64,000 nt of DNA, taken from assembly GCA_017640725.1 (NCBI GenBank), contig JAEPQB010000002.1:496001-560000 (forward strand), read 5' to 3'. This DNA is from Kordiimonadaceae bacterium (GTDB lineage Bacteria > Pseudomonadota > Alphaproteobacteria > Sphingomonadales > Kordiimonadaceae). The position numbers and the translations under genes are program-made. Below are positions 1-8,233 of the stretch, piece after piece. The number at the start of each line of letters is the position of its first letter. The first letter of the stretch is position 1. Under the pieces are notes generated by a model. The model searched no databases, was not told the origin of the DNA, and saw only the letters and a program-made list of their open reading frames with translations.

Positions 1-1188
1 GTCGGCAACGAGCATATCATCCAGGACGGCATTTGCGCCCATCGCCCCCAGCTGCTGATCAGAGAGCGCAACTCGCAAGCGTAGGCAAGCCGGACCGCCG
101 CCATTGCGCATGCTTTGGCGCACGTCCAAAAAGTCAGCCGCACCAATTGGGCCGTTAGATGCCAGCATTTCCTCAACGAAACTGCATGTACTGTCTGTTT
201 CTTCAACCTCTACGGGCAGGATGAGACGCATTTTGTCCTCGCCCGGCACGGAAATCAGCTGGCTGTTGAACAAGTAAGACGATACCGCATCGCACATCGG
301 CACTTTAGCGGATGGGACCTCAACAAACTCAAACGCGATCTCGGGCGCGGCTTCACGCAGCATTGCCTGCATGGCTGCCGGATCTTCAAAAGCTTCCTCA
401 TGATAGAAAAAGACATTTTTATTGGACACCGCAACCACATCATTGTGGAAGGCACCGGCATTGATAGCCGCCGGGTTTTGACGAACGAACAAAGTTCTCG
501 CCGACTTCGTTGCATGCTGCCGCGCGATTGCTTCACTCGCTTCCAGGGTTTGCCGCCCAGGGAACGTCAAATCCTTTGCCACATCAAACGCACTGCGCCC
601 ATATACATAAAGGGCAACGCCCTCATCGCCATAATCGCTGCAGAAACGGTTATGGTTGGCAGCACCCTCGTCGCCCATGTGGGTGCCACCCGACAACGCG
701 TCATGATGCGCGAAATGCTCGCCCTCCGGGAAATAGGCCCTCAGAACGCTTCCGGTACGCTCATGCTCGACTGAGCGGTGATACATGGCCGCAAGGTTCG
801 CCGGGGTGAAATGCGTGCGCCCATCCGCCGTGTCAGGGGACGGTGAAATGGTGCCTGCGTTTGCTGTCCACATGGTGGCCGACGACATCAGGTTTTTCAA
901 AAGCGCAGGGCTGGATTTCCAGGCATTGGTCAGAATTTCAGCATCGCTACCAGTAAAGCCGAGTGACCGAAGCGTCCGCAGATGCGGCCGTTCATGGGGT
1001 GGCAATACACCCTGTGTCATGCCAAGGCCGCGCAAGTGTTGCGCTTTTTGCAGCCCTTGCAGCACGCCTTCGCGCGGGTTCGCGACCAAGCCTTCGTTTT
1101 TTGCAGACGCCACGTTCCCGTATGACAAGCCGGCATAATTGTGGGTTGGCCCAACAATGCCGTCGAAGTTTACTTCACGCCAGTTCAT
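1..1188 (-). CDS. astB: N-succinylarginine dihydrolase (3' end outside window)
   Basis: Second enzyme of the arginine succinyltransferase pathway: it hydrolyses N2-succinylarginine to succinylornithine, ammonia and CO2 in the cytoplasm. The N-terminus reads MNWREVNFDGIVGPTHNYAG, a typical AstB start. GDEGAANHNRF, the histidine segment NAGAFHNDVVAVSN and the cysteine segment MRNGGGPACLRLRV are all present and correspond to the family's active-site regions. About 396 codons are visible, so only the last part of a roughly 440-residue protein is missing, beyond base 1. The ATG overlaps the astD stop as ATGA (1185-1188), which indicates translational coupling in the operon astA-astD-astB. Confidence 0.95.
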   Translation of the reverse strand, partial: MNWREVNFDGIVGPTHNYAGLSYGNVASAKNEGLVANPREGVLQGLQKAQHLRGLGMTQGVLPPHERPHLRTLRSLGFTGSDAEILTNAWKSSPALLKNLMSSATMWTANAGTISPSPDTADGRTHFTPANLAAMYHRSVEHERTGSVLRAYFPEGEHFAHHDALSGGTHMGDEGAANHNRFCSDYGDEGVALYVYGRSAFDVAKDLTFPGRQTLEASEAIARQHATKSARTLFVRQNPAAINAGAFHNDVVAVSNKNVFFYHEEAFEDPAAMQAMLREAAPEIAFEFVEVPSAKVPMCDAVSSYLFNSQLISVPGEDKMRLILPVEVEETDSTCSFVEEMLASNGPIGAADFLDVRQSMRNGGGPACLRLRVALSDQQLGAMGANAVLDDMLVAD

Positions 1189-2663
1189 GCTGCGTCTCCT
1201 TTCAGCGTTAGGCCCTTGGGCAGTGCAGGCACGGCCACTTTACCGTCGGCTTGTTCCATCGTCGCCACAGCATAGGCACAATAGTCCGCCGCATAATAGG
1301 CGCTCGGCTTGTGATTGCCTGACCAACCGATGCCGCCAAACGGCGCGGTTGAGGCGGCGCCGGTCAGCTGCTGATTCCAGTTCACGATACCTGCGCGGGA
1401 GCGCGGGAAGAAATAGTCATAGTTATCGCGGTTGTCCGAAATCAGGCCGGACGCCAAACCGTATTTGGTGTCATTGGCTTCAACGACAGCCGCCGCGAAA
1501 TCGGGCACACGAATAATCTGCAAAAGTGGGCCAAAGACCTCTTCGTCGGGTCTGTCGGCAACGGCTGTAACATCGATCAATCCTGGCGACAGGAAGGCGT
1601 CACCTTCAGCCAGCTTTTCCGCCCGTCTGATGACTTTGCCACCCGCAGCCTCAAGGTCAGATTGCGCCTTCAGCACATTGTCGGCTGCCGCCGCGCTGAT
1701 CACCGGGCCCATAAAGGGTTCGGGGTCAGCTGTGCCCGCCCCAACTTCAAGGCCATCAATAGCCTCAGCTAGCGCATCGACAAACGCATCGCCTGCGGCG
1801 CCTTCCGGCACAATCAATCGGCGCGCACAGGTGCATCGCTGGCCAGAGCTAATGTATGCGGATGAAATCGTCATCACGGCAGCTGCCTGAAGGTCTTCGA
1901 CATCATGTACAATCAGCGGATTATTGCCGCCCATCTCCAGCGCCTGAATAACCTGCGGGCGGTCAAGAAGCTGGCGCGCAATGGCAAGACCCGTGTTGGC
2001 GCTGCCTGTAAACAACAGACCATCAATATCTTCATTGGCAACCAAGGCGGCACCAGTATCGCGCGCACCCTGAACCAGGTTCAAGACACCGGCGGGCAGG
2101 CCAGCTTCTTCCCAGAATTTGACCATGCGTTCGGCTACCGCGGGCGTTAGCTCACTTGGCTTGAACACAACCGTATTGCCTGCGATCAGGGCAGGTACAA
2201 TATGGCCATTAGGCAGATGCCCCGGGAAATTATAGGGACCAAATACCGCCATCACACCGTGCGGCCGATGTGAAAGTTTAGACCGAATGGCGCCGTTGAC
2301 CGCCTCTCGCGCCCCAGTGCGCTCTTCATAAGCCTTCAGCGAAATTTCGATCTTGTTTGCCATGGCGGTTGCTTCACCCAGCGCATCCCACATGACTTTA
2401 CCAGCCTCTGCACTAATCAGTGCAGCCAGCTCAGGCTTGTTCTCATTCACAAGGTCTGCATAGCGGCGGATGACCGCAATTCGATCTTCAAGACTGGTCA
2501 AAGACCAGGTTACGAATGCTTCGCGGGCAGCGGCCACTGCAGCTGCAACGTCAGCTTCATTCGCTGCCGGTCCTTCCCACACTGTTTCACCAGTTGCCGG
2601 GTTTGTCGAAACAAAGATCTCACCTGATCCATCAGACCAGCGACCATTAATAAAATTACTCAT
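1185..2663 (-). CDS. astD: succinylglutamate-semialdehyde dehydrogenase
   Basis: NAD-dependent aldehyde dehydrogenase that oxidises N-succinylglutamate 5-semialdehyde to succinylglutamate, the fourth step of the AST pathway. The 492-aa product has the ALDH fold landmarks: FGPYNFPGHLPNGHIVPAL, the nucleotide-binding FTGSANTG, the catalytic glutamate in ALEMGGNNP and the catalytic cysteine in GQRCTCARR. Its start starts MSNFINGRWSDGSG, as in AstD proteins. It overlaps both neighbours by four bases (ATGA), so astA, astD and astB are one transcript. Generic ALDH would be the alternative, but the operon settles the substrate. Confidence 0.95.
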   Translation of the reverse strand: MSNFINGRWSDGSGEIFVSTNPATGETVWEGPAANEADVAAAVAAAREAFVTWSLTSLEDRIAVIRRYADLVNENKPELAALISAEAGKVMWDALGEATAMANKIEISLKAYEERTGAREAVNGAIRSKLSHRPHGVMAVFGPYNFPGHLPNGHIVPALIAGNTVVFKPSELTPAVAERMVKFWEEAGLPAGVLNLVQGARDTGAALVANEDIDGLLFTGSANTGLAIARQLLDRPQVIQALEMGGNNPLIVHDVEDLQAAAVMTISSAYISSGQRCTCARRLIVPEGAAGDAFVDALAEAIDGLEVGAGTADPEPFMGPVISAAAADNVLKAQSDLEAAGGKVIRRAEKLAEGDAFLSPGLIDVTAVADRPDEEVFGPLLQIIRVPDFAAAVVEANDTKYGLASGLISDNRDNYDYFFPRSRAGIVNWNQQLTGAASTAPFGGIGWSGNHKPSAYYAADYCAYAVATMEQADGKVAVPALPKGLTLKGDAA

Positions 2664-3733
2664 CGCATGCCCTCCAACGGCGTTCGCCCTGTTTCATCCA
2701 GTTCAAGGGATACGTAACGAATGGTGTCCCCTTCGCCCACCTGCAGTGCCTCCGCTGCACTATCAGGCAACCAAAGGCCGCTGGTGCCTTCAACCACACT
2801 GGTAGCCACCACTCGGAAGTTTTCCAGCGTCACATTGGCTGCCAGATGATGATGGTCTGCGTGTCCGCCCTCAACACTGCCGGCCAGTTGGCCTTCAACG
2901 CTGTTGCGACATGTGGCAATCAGGTCAACTCGCGCGTCCAGCAGCGGTCCAGCATCAAAAATGTCCACCGCGCCAGAAAAGCGGAAGCCTTCTTTTTCAA
3001 GCAGACGGGCGGCCGGAACAGCGCCGTCATTTGGTCTGCCAATCACTTCTTGTGCAGCCTCCGGCAAAATCGCTGTGTAAATTGGGAAGGTTGGCATCAG
3101 GTCAGAAATGAACTGGCTGTTGCCAGCGCCGTTAATATCGTCAGCTTCATAAAAATCCAGGTTGAAGAAGTGACGACCAATGGCGTCCCAGAACGGTGAA
3201 TTGCCTTTGTCATCCACCCAACCGCGAATTTCCGCCACGACCACTTCAGGGAATCGTGCACGATGGGCCGCCATCAGCAGGTAGCGGGCTTTTGCCAACA
3301 ATTTGCCAAGTTTAGCGGGTTTGTATTCTTCAGTTCTATAGTCAGGGTCCAAAAACAGGGTGGCGACTTCTGTAGCGCCCGTGAAATCATTCGACAATTG
3401 CAGCAGTTCGGTATCAACCCTCACCTCGGGTTCCTTACTGGTCTGCGTGTGATGAATAATCCGGTAACTGTAAAATGGCTTGTCGAGGCCAATGCCAACA
3501 ATAAGTGCACTTGTGCCGACAATCTTGCCGGTTTCCAGGTCTTCAAGCAGCAATAAATAGTTGGTCTTCGTTTCCAACTGAACTGGGCCGCTAAAGGCTT
3601 TTTCTGATTGCTCAAGTCTTTCCCTGAGCTGGTCTTCGTCGCTGGGGAATGTGGTCATGCCCGGCGCTTTAACGCGCGCAAGCCTGGCCAGCCCCTCAAG
3701 ATCATCCAATCGTGCAGGTCGCACCACAAACAT
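2660..3733 (-). CDS. astA: arginine N-succinyltransferase
   Basis: Transfers succinyl from succinyl-CoA to the alpha-amino group of arginine, the committed AST step. The 357-aa protein begins MFVVRPARLDDLEGLARLA (acetyltransferase-like N-terminal part) and contains WDAIGRHFFNLDFYEADDI, a conserved AstA block, near residue 185. AAGGA lies 7 bases before the ATG. Single-chain AstA, as here, is the common form outside pseudomonads, which carry paired AruF/AruG subunits. It is followed by overlapping astD and preceded, 95 bp upstream, by an M20 hydrolase on the same strand. Confidence 0.95.
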   Translation of the reverse strand: MFVVRPARLDDLEGLARLARVKAPGMTTFPSDEDQLRERLEQSEKAFSGPVQLETKTNYLLLLEDLETGKIVGTSALIVGIGLDKPFYSYRIIHHTQTSKEPEVRVDTELLQLSNDFTGATEVATLFLDPDYRTEEYKPAKLGKLLAKARYLLMAAHRARFPEVVVAEIRGWVDDKGNSPFWDAIGRHFFNLDFYEADDINGAGNSQFISDLMPTFPIYTAILPEAAQEVIGRPNDGAVPAARLLEKEGFRFSGAVDIFDAGPLLDARVDLIATCRNSVEGQLAGSVEGGHADHHHLAANVTLENFRVVATSVVEGTSGLWLPDSAAEALQVGEGDTIRYVSLELDETGRTPLEGMR

Positions 3734-3828
3734 GGGATTTTCCTTCTTTTTAGTCCGGGCAACTGAAGGGCCCCGGTCGCCTTCGGCTTCTTGATAAGCC
3801 TGAGGTCAGGCGTGATACATGCTGTGTA

Positions 3829-5142
3829 TCAGGCCTCTTTGGCTTTGGCAGCAAGCACATCGTCCAGTGCGCCTGCAGCAAATGCCATTAAGATAAGGGC
3901 GGACAGTTTGGCGCGCTCGGCAAAACTGTCAACCATTACAAATTCGTCCGCTGAATGAATGAGCCCGCCGCGCACACCAAGGGTGTCAACGTTAGGCAGT
4001 CCGGCGGCTGCAAGGTTGTTGCCTTCACAGCATCCGCCGGTTGGCACATAGGCCACTCGAATACCAAGCTCGTCGCCGCAGTCAGCGATTGCGTCCATCA
4101 GCAATTGATTCGCTTCCGAGATGGCTTTTGGCGGGCGGTTAATGCCACCGTGCAAGCGCACAGCAAAGCCGTCACGCACGCTAAACTCAGCAACAATTTT
4201 CTGCAGCTCATTTTCAAACCACCCAGCGTCTGAAGGGTCCTCCAGCCGCACATTAAAGCGACACAAGGCCTTGTCAGGCACCACATTGGGTGCAACGCCG
4301 CCTGAAATGACTGCAGGGTTCACTGTTAGTCCTGGTCGGCCGTTTGTCAGCGCTGACAGGGCACCAATAATTTCGGCAAGCAACACAACAGCATTGCGGC
4401 CTTCAAAAAATTCGCGCCCGGCATGGGCTGCCTTGCCTTCGACGACCATAACAAAGTTGCCACTGCCTTTGCGTGCCCCTGCGAGCGTGCCATCCGACAG
4501 GGCGGGCTCATAAGTCATGCCAATGTCGGCGGCGCGGGCACGGTCCGCCAGGATCGGCGCAGAACCGAGCGACCCTGTTTCTTCATCAGGCGAAAGTAGC
4601 ACTTCCCAACCAAGCGAGCTGGAATACGGCGATGCCTCCAGCGCCCGAAGGGCATTCAGCATTACCAGAATGCCGCCTTTCATGTCGGCCACACCAGGAC
4701 CGTTCAGCGTATTATCATCAAGCCAGGTGGGGGTCTGGAAAGCATGGTTTACGGCAAAGACCGTATCTGTATGCCCCGTCATCAAAACGCGCCGGTTGGC
4801 CTCAGGGCGCTTAAAAATGCGAATAGACCGGCCATTTTCAAGGGTCTCTACGTCACCAGCGGGCGTTACACCCTCGCCGTCCGCCAGCTGAATATACTCG
4901 ATCTCCGGGTCCAATTCTTTGAAGGCTTCAACAACCAGCGCTTCCATTTTTGCCAAGCCCTCAAGATTGCGGCTGCCGCTATTCACCTTTGACCAGGCGA
5001 TAACGGTGTCCACCATTTCCTGCTGGCGAGCGTCGATGCTGTCCATGAGATTTTGGACAGCAGACTGTTTGGCAATGTCTGCTGGTTTTAAACCCATAAC
5101 TCTTCCCGTGCGCCGGTCAACTTCTGCCGATCCAAGCGTCAT
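3829..5142 (-). CDS. M20-family metallohydrolase (carboxypeptidase G2-like) upstream of astA
   Basis: Cytosolic zinc hydrolase of the M20 family, 437 aa. Metal ligands and catalytic residues are visible: H124 and D126 in TGHTDTV, D153 in GPGVADMKGG, the E187-E188 pair in SPDEETG and a late histidine in GGLIHSADEF. GKAAHAGRE marks the dimerisation domain. Known relatives remove N-acyl or glutamyl groups from amino acids. It is codirectional with and 95 bp before astA, and no M14-type AstE is visible, so I infer it may act on succinylglutamate or another N-acyl amino acid. The start at 5142 has only a distant AAGGA; the ATG at 5097, preceded by GGGAAG, is an equally good start. Confidence 0.85.
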   Translation of the reverse strand: MTLGSAEVDRRTGRVMGLKPADIAKQSAVQNLMDSIDARQQEMVDTVIAWSKVNSGSRNLEGLAKMEALVVEAFKELDPEIEYIQLADGEGVTPAGDVETLENGRSIRIFKRPEANRRVLMTGHTDTVFAVNHAFQTPTWLDDNTLNGPGVADMKGGILVMLNALRALEASPYSSSLGWEVLLSPDEETGSLGSAPILADRARAADIGMTYEPALSDGTLAGARKGSGNFVMVVEGKAAHAGREFFEGRNAVVLLAEIIGALSALTNGRPGLTVNPAVISGGVAPNVVPDKALCRFNVRLEDPSDAGWFENELQKIVAEFSVRDGFAVRLHGGINRPPKAISEANQLLMDAIADCGDELGIRVAYVPTGGCCEGNNLAAAGLPNVDTLGVRGGLIHSADEFVMVDSFAERAKLSALILMAFAAGALDDVLAAKAKEA

Positions 5143-5448
5143 TTATTGTTGCTTGTTCCTTGGACCTTTGGTGGCAGCGAGTCAATAACCGTAACCAAAG
5201 TTTGGCTAGCAAAATTTGAGTCGTGCCAGCCGACTTGTTCAAAAGTCGACGCGCCGCTTTGCATTGTCACCCAGCTGTTCATCCCACTCTACCCGCTGTT
5301 CGTCGCAACGACTAAACGATTCGTCTCATGGGGTCGGTCCCGGCTCTACCAAACGATTAGTCTGACTTTCAAATAAACGCACGGGGTTTGCCCTGCCCTG
5401 CGACACTGATCAATTACAATAACAATGGGCCAGGTGAGCGAGGTAGAA
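5143..5448. promoter_or_regulatory. divergent intergenic region with paired AAACGATT repeats
   Basis: About 306 bp separate the ast-linked hydrolase (minus) from the LuxR-type gene (plus), so promoters for both should lie here. I see no gene. AAACGATT occurs at 5314-5321 and again at 5351-5358, and the outer flanks form an inverted pair, GACTAA (5310-5315) with TTAGTC (5357-5362). This could be an operator for the neighbouring regulator or an ArgR-type control site, but the sequence does not identify the binding protein. Confidence 0.3.
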
Positions 5449-6162
5449 ATGAAAGCACTCATTATAGACGGCGAAGAATTGTTCCGACTGTCGATGCGCG
5501 AGGTTGTCTCAGTCGCGGCATCCTTCAGCGAAGTCATAGACGCCGGAAGCGAAAGCGAATTTATTGAAGTTACCGCACGCCATGACCGTATGGACTTGGT
5601 AGTGGTGCACCCGGGGGGTCTCGGCGCAGACGGTGAAGGGGAAGGCCAGGAAGGCCGCAATTGCCTGAAGCTGGTGCGCCGTCTTTATCCACAAGCTGCC
5701 ATCGTGATTGTCAGCGACAGTGCCATCATGCCACCAAGCTGGCATGGAACAACAACAGTGAAACGCGGCGCCAGTGTCGCGCAGATCATCAGTGGTATTC
5801 GCCGCGCCCTGAACCTGCCACAAGACAGGGTTTCTGGCAGCGCGATCACACCCGCATCACCGAATGTGCGCGCCTACATGCATGACCGGCTGCGCCCAAC
5901 TGCGCGCGACGAAGACAGCTATGTTGATCTTGGCCGTCTCTCGTTCCGGCAAAAGCAAATTCTGGCGATGGCGGCAGACGGTCTGCCCAACAAAGAGATT
6001 GCTGCACGCCTGACCATCGCAGAGGGCACTGTGAAAGCTCACATGCACGCCATTTTTAAAGTGCTGGATGTATCTAACCGCACGCAGGCCGTCATCAAAT
6101 ATGGTGCGCTCAATCAAATTCTCGCACCCGCAGGTGGGCTCGAGCACCAGCGCGCCATGTAA
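5449..6162 (+). CDS. LuxR/NarL-type transcriptional regulator with a degenerate receiver domain
   Basis: Response-regulator-like DNA-binding protein of 237 aa from the ATG at 5449, which has AGG 6 bases upstream; an ATG at 5425 lacks a ribosome site. The C-terminus is a clear GerE/LuxR helix-turn-helix: LSFRQKQILAMAADGLPNKE, IAARLTIAEGTVKAHM and NRTQAVIKYG. The N-terminal 120 residues follow a receiver fold (MKALIIDGEELF), but the phospho-acceptor position reads DLVVVHPGG, with H54 where D is expected. Phosphorylation-independent control is therefore likely. No cognate kinase is adjacent. A strong terminator follows. Confidence 0.85.
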   Translation: MKALIIDGEELFRLSMREVVSVAASFSEVIDAGSESEFIEVTARHDRMDLVVVHPGGLGADGEGEGQEGRNCLKLVRRLYPQAAIVIVSDSAIMPPSWHGTTTVKRGASVAQIISGIRRALNLPQDRVSGSAITPASPNVRAYMHDRLRPTARDEDSYVDLGRLSFRQKQILAMAADGLPNKEIAARLTIAEGTVKAHMHAIFKVLDVSNRTQAVIKYGALNQILAPAGGLEHQRAM

Positions 6163-6184
6163 AAGGGTACGTCTTTTTAAGCTC

Positions 6185-6217
6185 AAAGAGCGGCTGTTTA
6201 GGAGCCGCTCTTTTTTT
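6185..6217 (+). terminator. Rho-independent terminator after the LuxR-type gene
   Basis: Perfect 11-bp stem: AAAGAGCGGCT at 6185-6195 pairs with AGCCGCTCTTT at 6203-6213 around a 7-base loop, and the T-run continues to 6217. It lies 22 bases after the regulator stop codon and separates it from the RTX gene. Confidence 0.9.
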
Positions 6218-6362
6218 GTCTGGTCGGGAGAGGTCAAGCCTCTCTGCGGGTTGCACGGTCAATCGAAACTGCTTCACTTTTTCTTTATGGCCCTTCGTCT
6301 TTTTTCCGGCGGCTTGCCAGCACCCCAATCATCAGACCTTTCGTAACTCCAGAAGAACGACG

Positions 6363-6395
6363 CTTTAGCTAACACCCTGCAGCTAAAGTCTTTTT
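6363..6395 (+). terminator. hairpin with T-run in the RTX gene leader (terminator or attenuator)
   Basis: CTTTAGCT (6363-6370) pairs perfectly with AGCTAAAG (6381-6388) around a 10-base loop and is followed by TCTTTTT. It ends 46 bases before the RTX start codon and about 145 bases downstream of a strong terminator, so it may be an attenuator inside the RTX leader rather than the end of an upstream transcript. Confidence 0.45.
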
Positions 6396-6441
6396 CAAAA
6401 ATCGATTTCTGAAATTCGTTTATGTATACGAAAGGTTTTTT

Positions 6442-7938
6442 ATGACTCCCTCTTCAATCTTTGAAGGCACACCTTCCGCCGATATAATCACTGCCACCGG
6501 TGGCAACGACACCCTACTTGGCGGCAACGGCGACGACACTCTGACAAGCCGTGCAGGCGACAATGTTTTTGTCGGCGGCGAAGGCAATGACCGCATCATT
6601 GATGGCGATGGCAACAGCTTGTTGGATGGTGGATCAGGCAACGACATACTGTTTGGTTTTGGCGGGGCTGACACCCTTTTTGGCGGCGATGGCGCGGATC
6701 AGTTAATTGCTGGCGCCGGTAATGACATCATTGATGGTGGTGACGGCAATGACTTCCTGTTTGATGAATCAGGTAATGATATCATCAGCGGCGGCGACGG
6801 CAATGACCGTATCATTCTGGGGTCTGGCAAAGACACGGTTGATGGTGGTTCCGGCACAGACCTGATCGATTATTCACGCGCCGATGGCTGGATTTCTATC
6901 AACCTCAGCATCGACCTGGCCACCGCCGGTGATGGCCAACTAGACTCCATCAAAAACGTCGAAAACGTATTGGGGTCTGCTTTTGATGACCGCATCCGCG
7001 GCGACAATGAAGCCAATACCCTGATTGGCAACGGCGGCAATGACCTTGTAGAAGGTTTTGGCGGCGCAGACTTCCTGCTCGGCGGTGACGGCAATGACAT
7101 CATCAATGGTGGTGACGGAAACGATAACCTGCGCGGTGACGCTGGTGCTGACCGCCTGAATGGCGGCAATGGCAACGACCGGGTAAACGGCGGTGACGGC
7201 AACGACTTTATTGCAGGCGGTGCTGGCAACGACATCCTCACGGGTGACGCGGGCGCAGACACCATTTCAACAGGGTCCGGCAACAACACGGCTAATGGCG
7301 GCGCAGGCAATGATGTGCTGGTTGCGGGCAGCGGCAATAACGTGCTGATCGGCGGTGAAGGTCGTGACACCTTCAGTGACGGTGACGGAAACAACACTAT
7401 CAGCGGCGGCACTGGCAATGACAAAATCCTGCTGCGCGGCGGCGGCGACACTGTTGATGGCGGTGAAGGCAATGATGCTGTTGACTTCCAATATGCCACT
7501 GGCGGTGTGACTGTTGATCTTGCCTCCGGCACTGGCTTTGGCGCCGATGGACAACAAGACAGTTTCACCAGCATCGAAACCATTTTGGGTTCCGCAGGCA
7601 ACGACATGTTCACTGGTGACGCAGAAAACAACTTCCTGGGTGGTGCCGCAGGCAACGATACGCTTGATGGCGGCGCAGGCAGCGACATCCTTCAAGGCGG
7701 GTCCGGTGCAGACATCTTTGTATTTGGCGACAATAGCGGTAGCGACGTTGTTGTTGATTTCGAAGACGGTATTGACCTGCTCGACGTGTCAGGCCTTTCG
7801 GGCGTTACCTCTTTCGAAGATTTGACGCTGATTGACGCTGGTGGTTCCAGAACCATCGTCACTGACAGTGAAGGCAACAGCATTCAGCTGAATAATGTGA
7901 ATATTGAGCAGATTACTGCTGAAGATTTCATTTTTTAG
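6442..7938 (+). CDS. RTX (hemolysin-type) calcium-binding repeat protein, probable type I secretion substrate
   Basis: Acidic Gly/Asp/Asn-rich protein of 498 aa made almost wholly of GGxGxDxhx nonapeptides (for example GGDGNDIINGGDGNDNLRG), which bind calcium and fold as a parallel beta-roll outside the cell. Two non-repeat inserts, near residues 140-190 and 345-395, share the pattern IDYS...GDGQxDSIxxxExxxGS and resemble each other. The C-terminal part (SGADIFVFGD, then DFEDGIDLLDVSGL) resembles the peptidase-M10 serralysin C-terminal domain. The tail ITAEDFIF is typical of type I secretion signals. No enzymatic domain, signal peptide or ABC/MFP exporter genes are present nearby. AAAGG lies 6 bases before the ATG. 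Confidence 0.9.
   Translation: MTPSSIFEGTPSADIITATGGNDTLLGGNGDDTLTSRAGDNVFVGGEGNDRIIDGDGNSLLDGGSGNDILFGFGGADTLFGGDGADQLIAGAGNDIIDGGDGNDFLFDESGNDIISGGDGNDRIILGSGKDTVDGGSGTDLIDYSRADGWISINLSIDLATAGDGQLDSIKNVENVLGSAFDDRIRGDNEANTLIGNGGNDLVEGFGGADFLLGGDGNDIINGGDGNDNLRGDAGADRLNGGNGNDRVNGGDGNDFIAGGAGNDILTGDAGADTISTGSGNNTANGGAGNDVLVAGSGNNVLIGGEGRDTFSDGDGNNTISGGTGNDKILLRGGGDTVDGGEGNDAVDFQYATGGVTVDLASGTGFGADGQQDSFTSIETILGSAGNDMFTGDAENNFLGGAAGNDTLDGGAGSDILQGGSGADIFVFGDNSGSDVVVDFEDGIDLLDVSGLSGVTSFEDLTLIDAGGSRTIVTDSEGNSIQLNNVNIEQITAEDFIF
6490..7740 (+). repeat. tandem RTX nonapeptide-coding repeats
   Basis: Imperfect 27-bp units encode GGxGxDxhx and recur through most of the RTX gene. The DNA repeats (variants of GGCGGTGACGGCAATGAC) are diverged rather than exact. 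The antisense strand consequently carries long open but spurious reading frames rich in Ser/Pro/Leu. Confidence 0.85.
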
Positions 7939-7959
7939 GTAGCTATTAATAAAGACGAT

Positions 7960-7992
7960 GGCTTGCCCGGAATTCTGTTCGCTGGGCAAGCC
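7960..7992 (+). terminator. hairpin downstream of the RTX gene
   Basis: Perfect 9-bp inverted repeat, GGCTTGCCC (7960-7968) with GGGCAAGCC (7984-7992), 15-base loop, starting 21 bases after the RTX stop codon. There is no T-run, so it is either a weak terminator or an RNA 3'-end stabiliser. Confidence 0.5.
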
Positions 7993-8014
7993 GCAAACAT
8001 TTAAGTAACGCCCT

Positions 8015-8045
8015 AAACGTTTGGCCATTCTCGCAAAACGTTTTT
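8015..8045. promoter_or_regulatory. pair of AAACGTTT palindromes, possible operator
   Basis: The 8-bp palindrome AAACGTTT occurs at 8015-8022 and 8036-8043, the second extended to AAAACGTTTT. Their centres are 21 bp apart, two helical turns, which suits cooperative binding of a dimeric regulator. They lie about 190 bp before the NTF2-like gene. The binding protein is unknown. The rest of 7939-8233 holds nothing else I can identify apart from the hairpin at 7960-7992. Confidence 0.3.
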
Positions 8046-8233
8046 CTTTATAGTGATAGCTTTTATCTATTTAGCCTTGGTTTAATTGACAAAAAAAGCG
8101 ATCAGAATTAGCTTGCTGCTGCACAGTTGGGGCGCGCGCACCGCGGCAGCCTCCTAATTAAATCTACAGCGAACTTTGGAACGTAAGCGTAATGAATATC
8201 AACGCTTATGCCACTCACAAGGGAAGTATTATA

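Noticed and set aside
115-774. Plus-strand open frame of 219 aa inside the left end
   Set aside because: It is the shadow of astB, whose minus-strand translation shows all conserved motifs.
3829-5142. Calling the M20 hydrolase AstE
   Set aside because: AstE is an M14-type enzyme; the metal-site pattern here is M20, so the function is left open.
6870-7688. Long minus-strand reading frames (up to about 270 aa) opposite the RTX gene
   Set aside because: Their Ser/Pro/Leu-rich repetitive content is the antisense of Gly-Asp RTX repeats; no ribosome site or family match.
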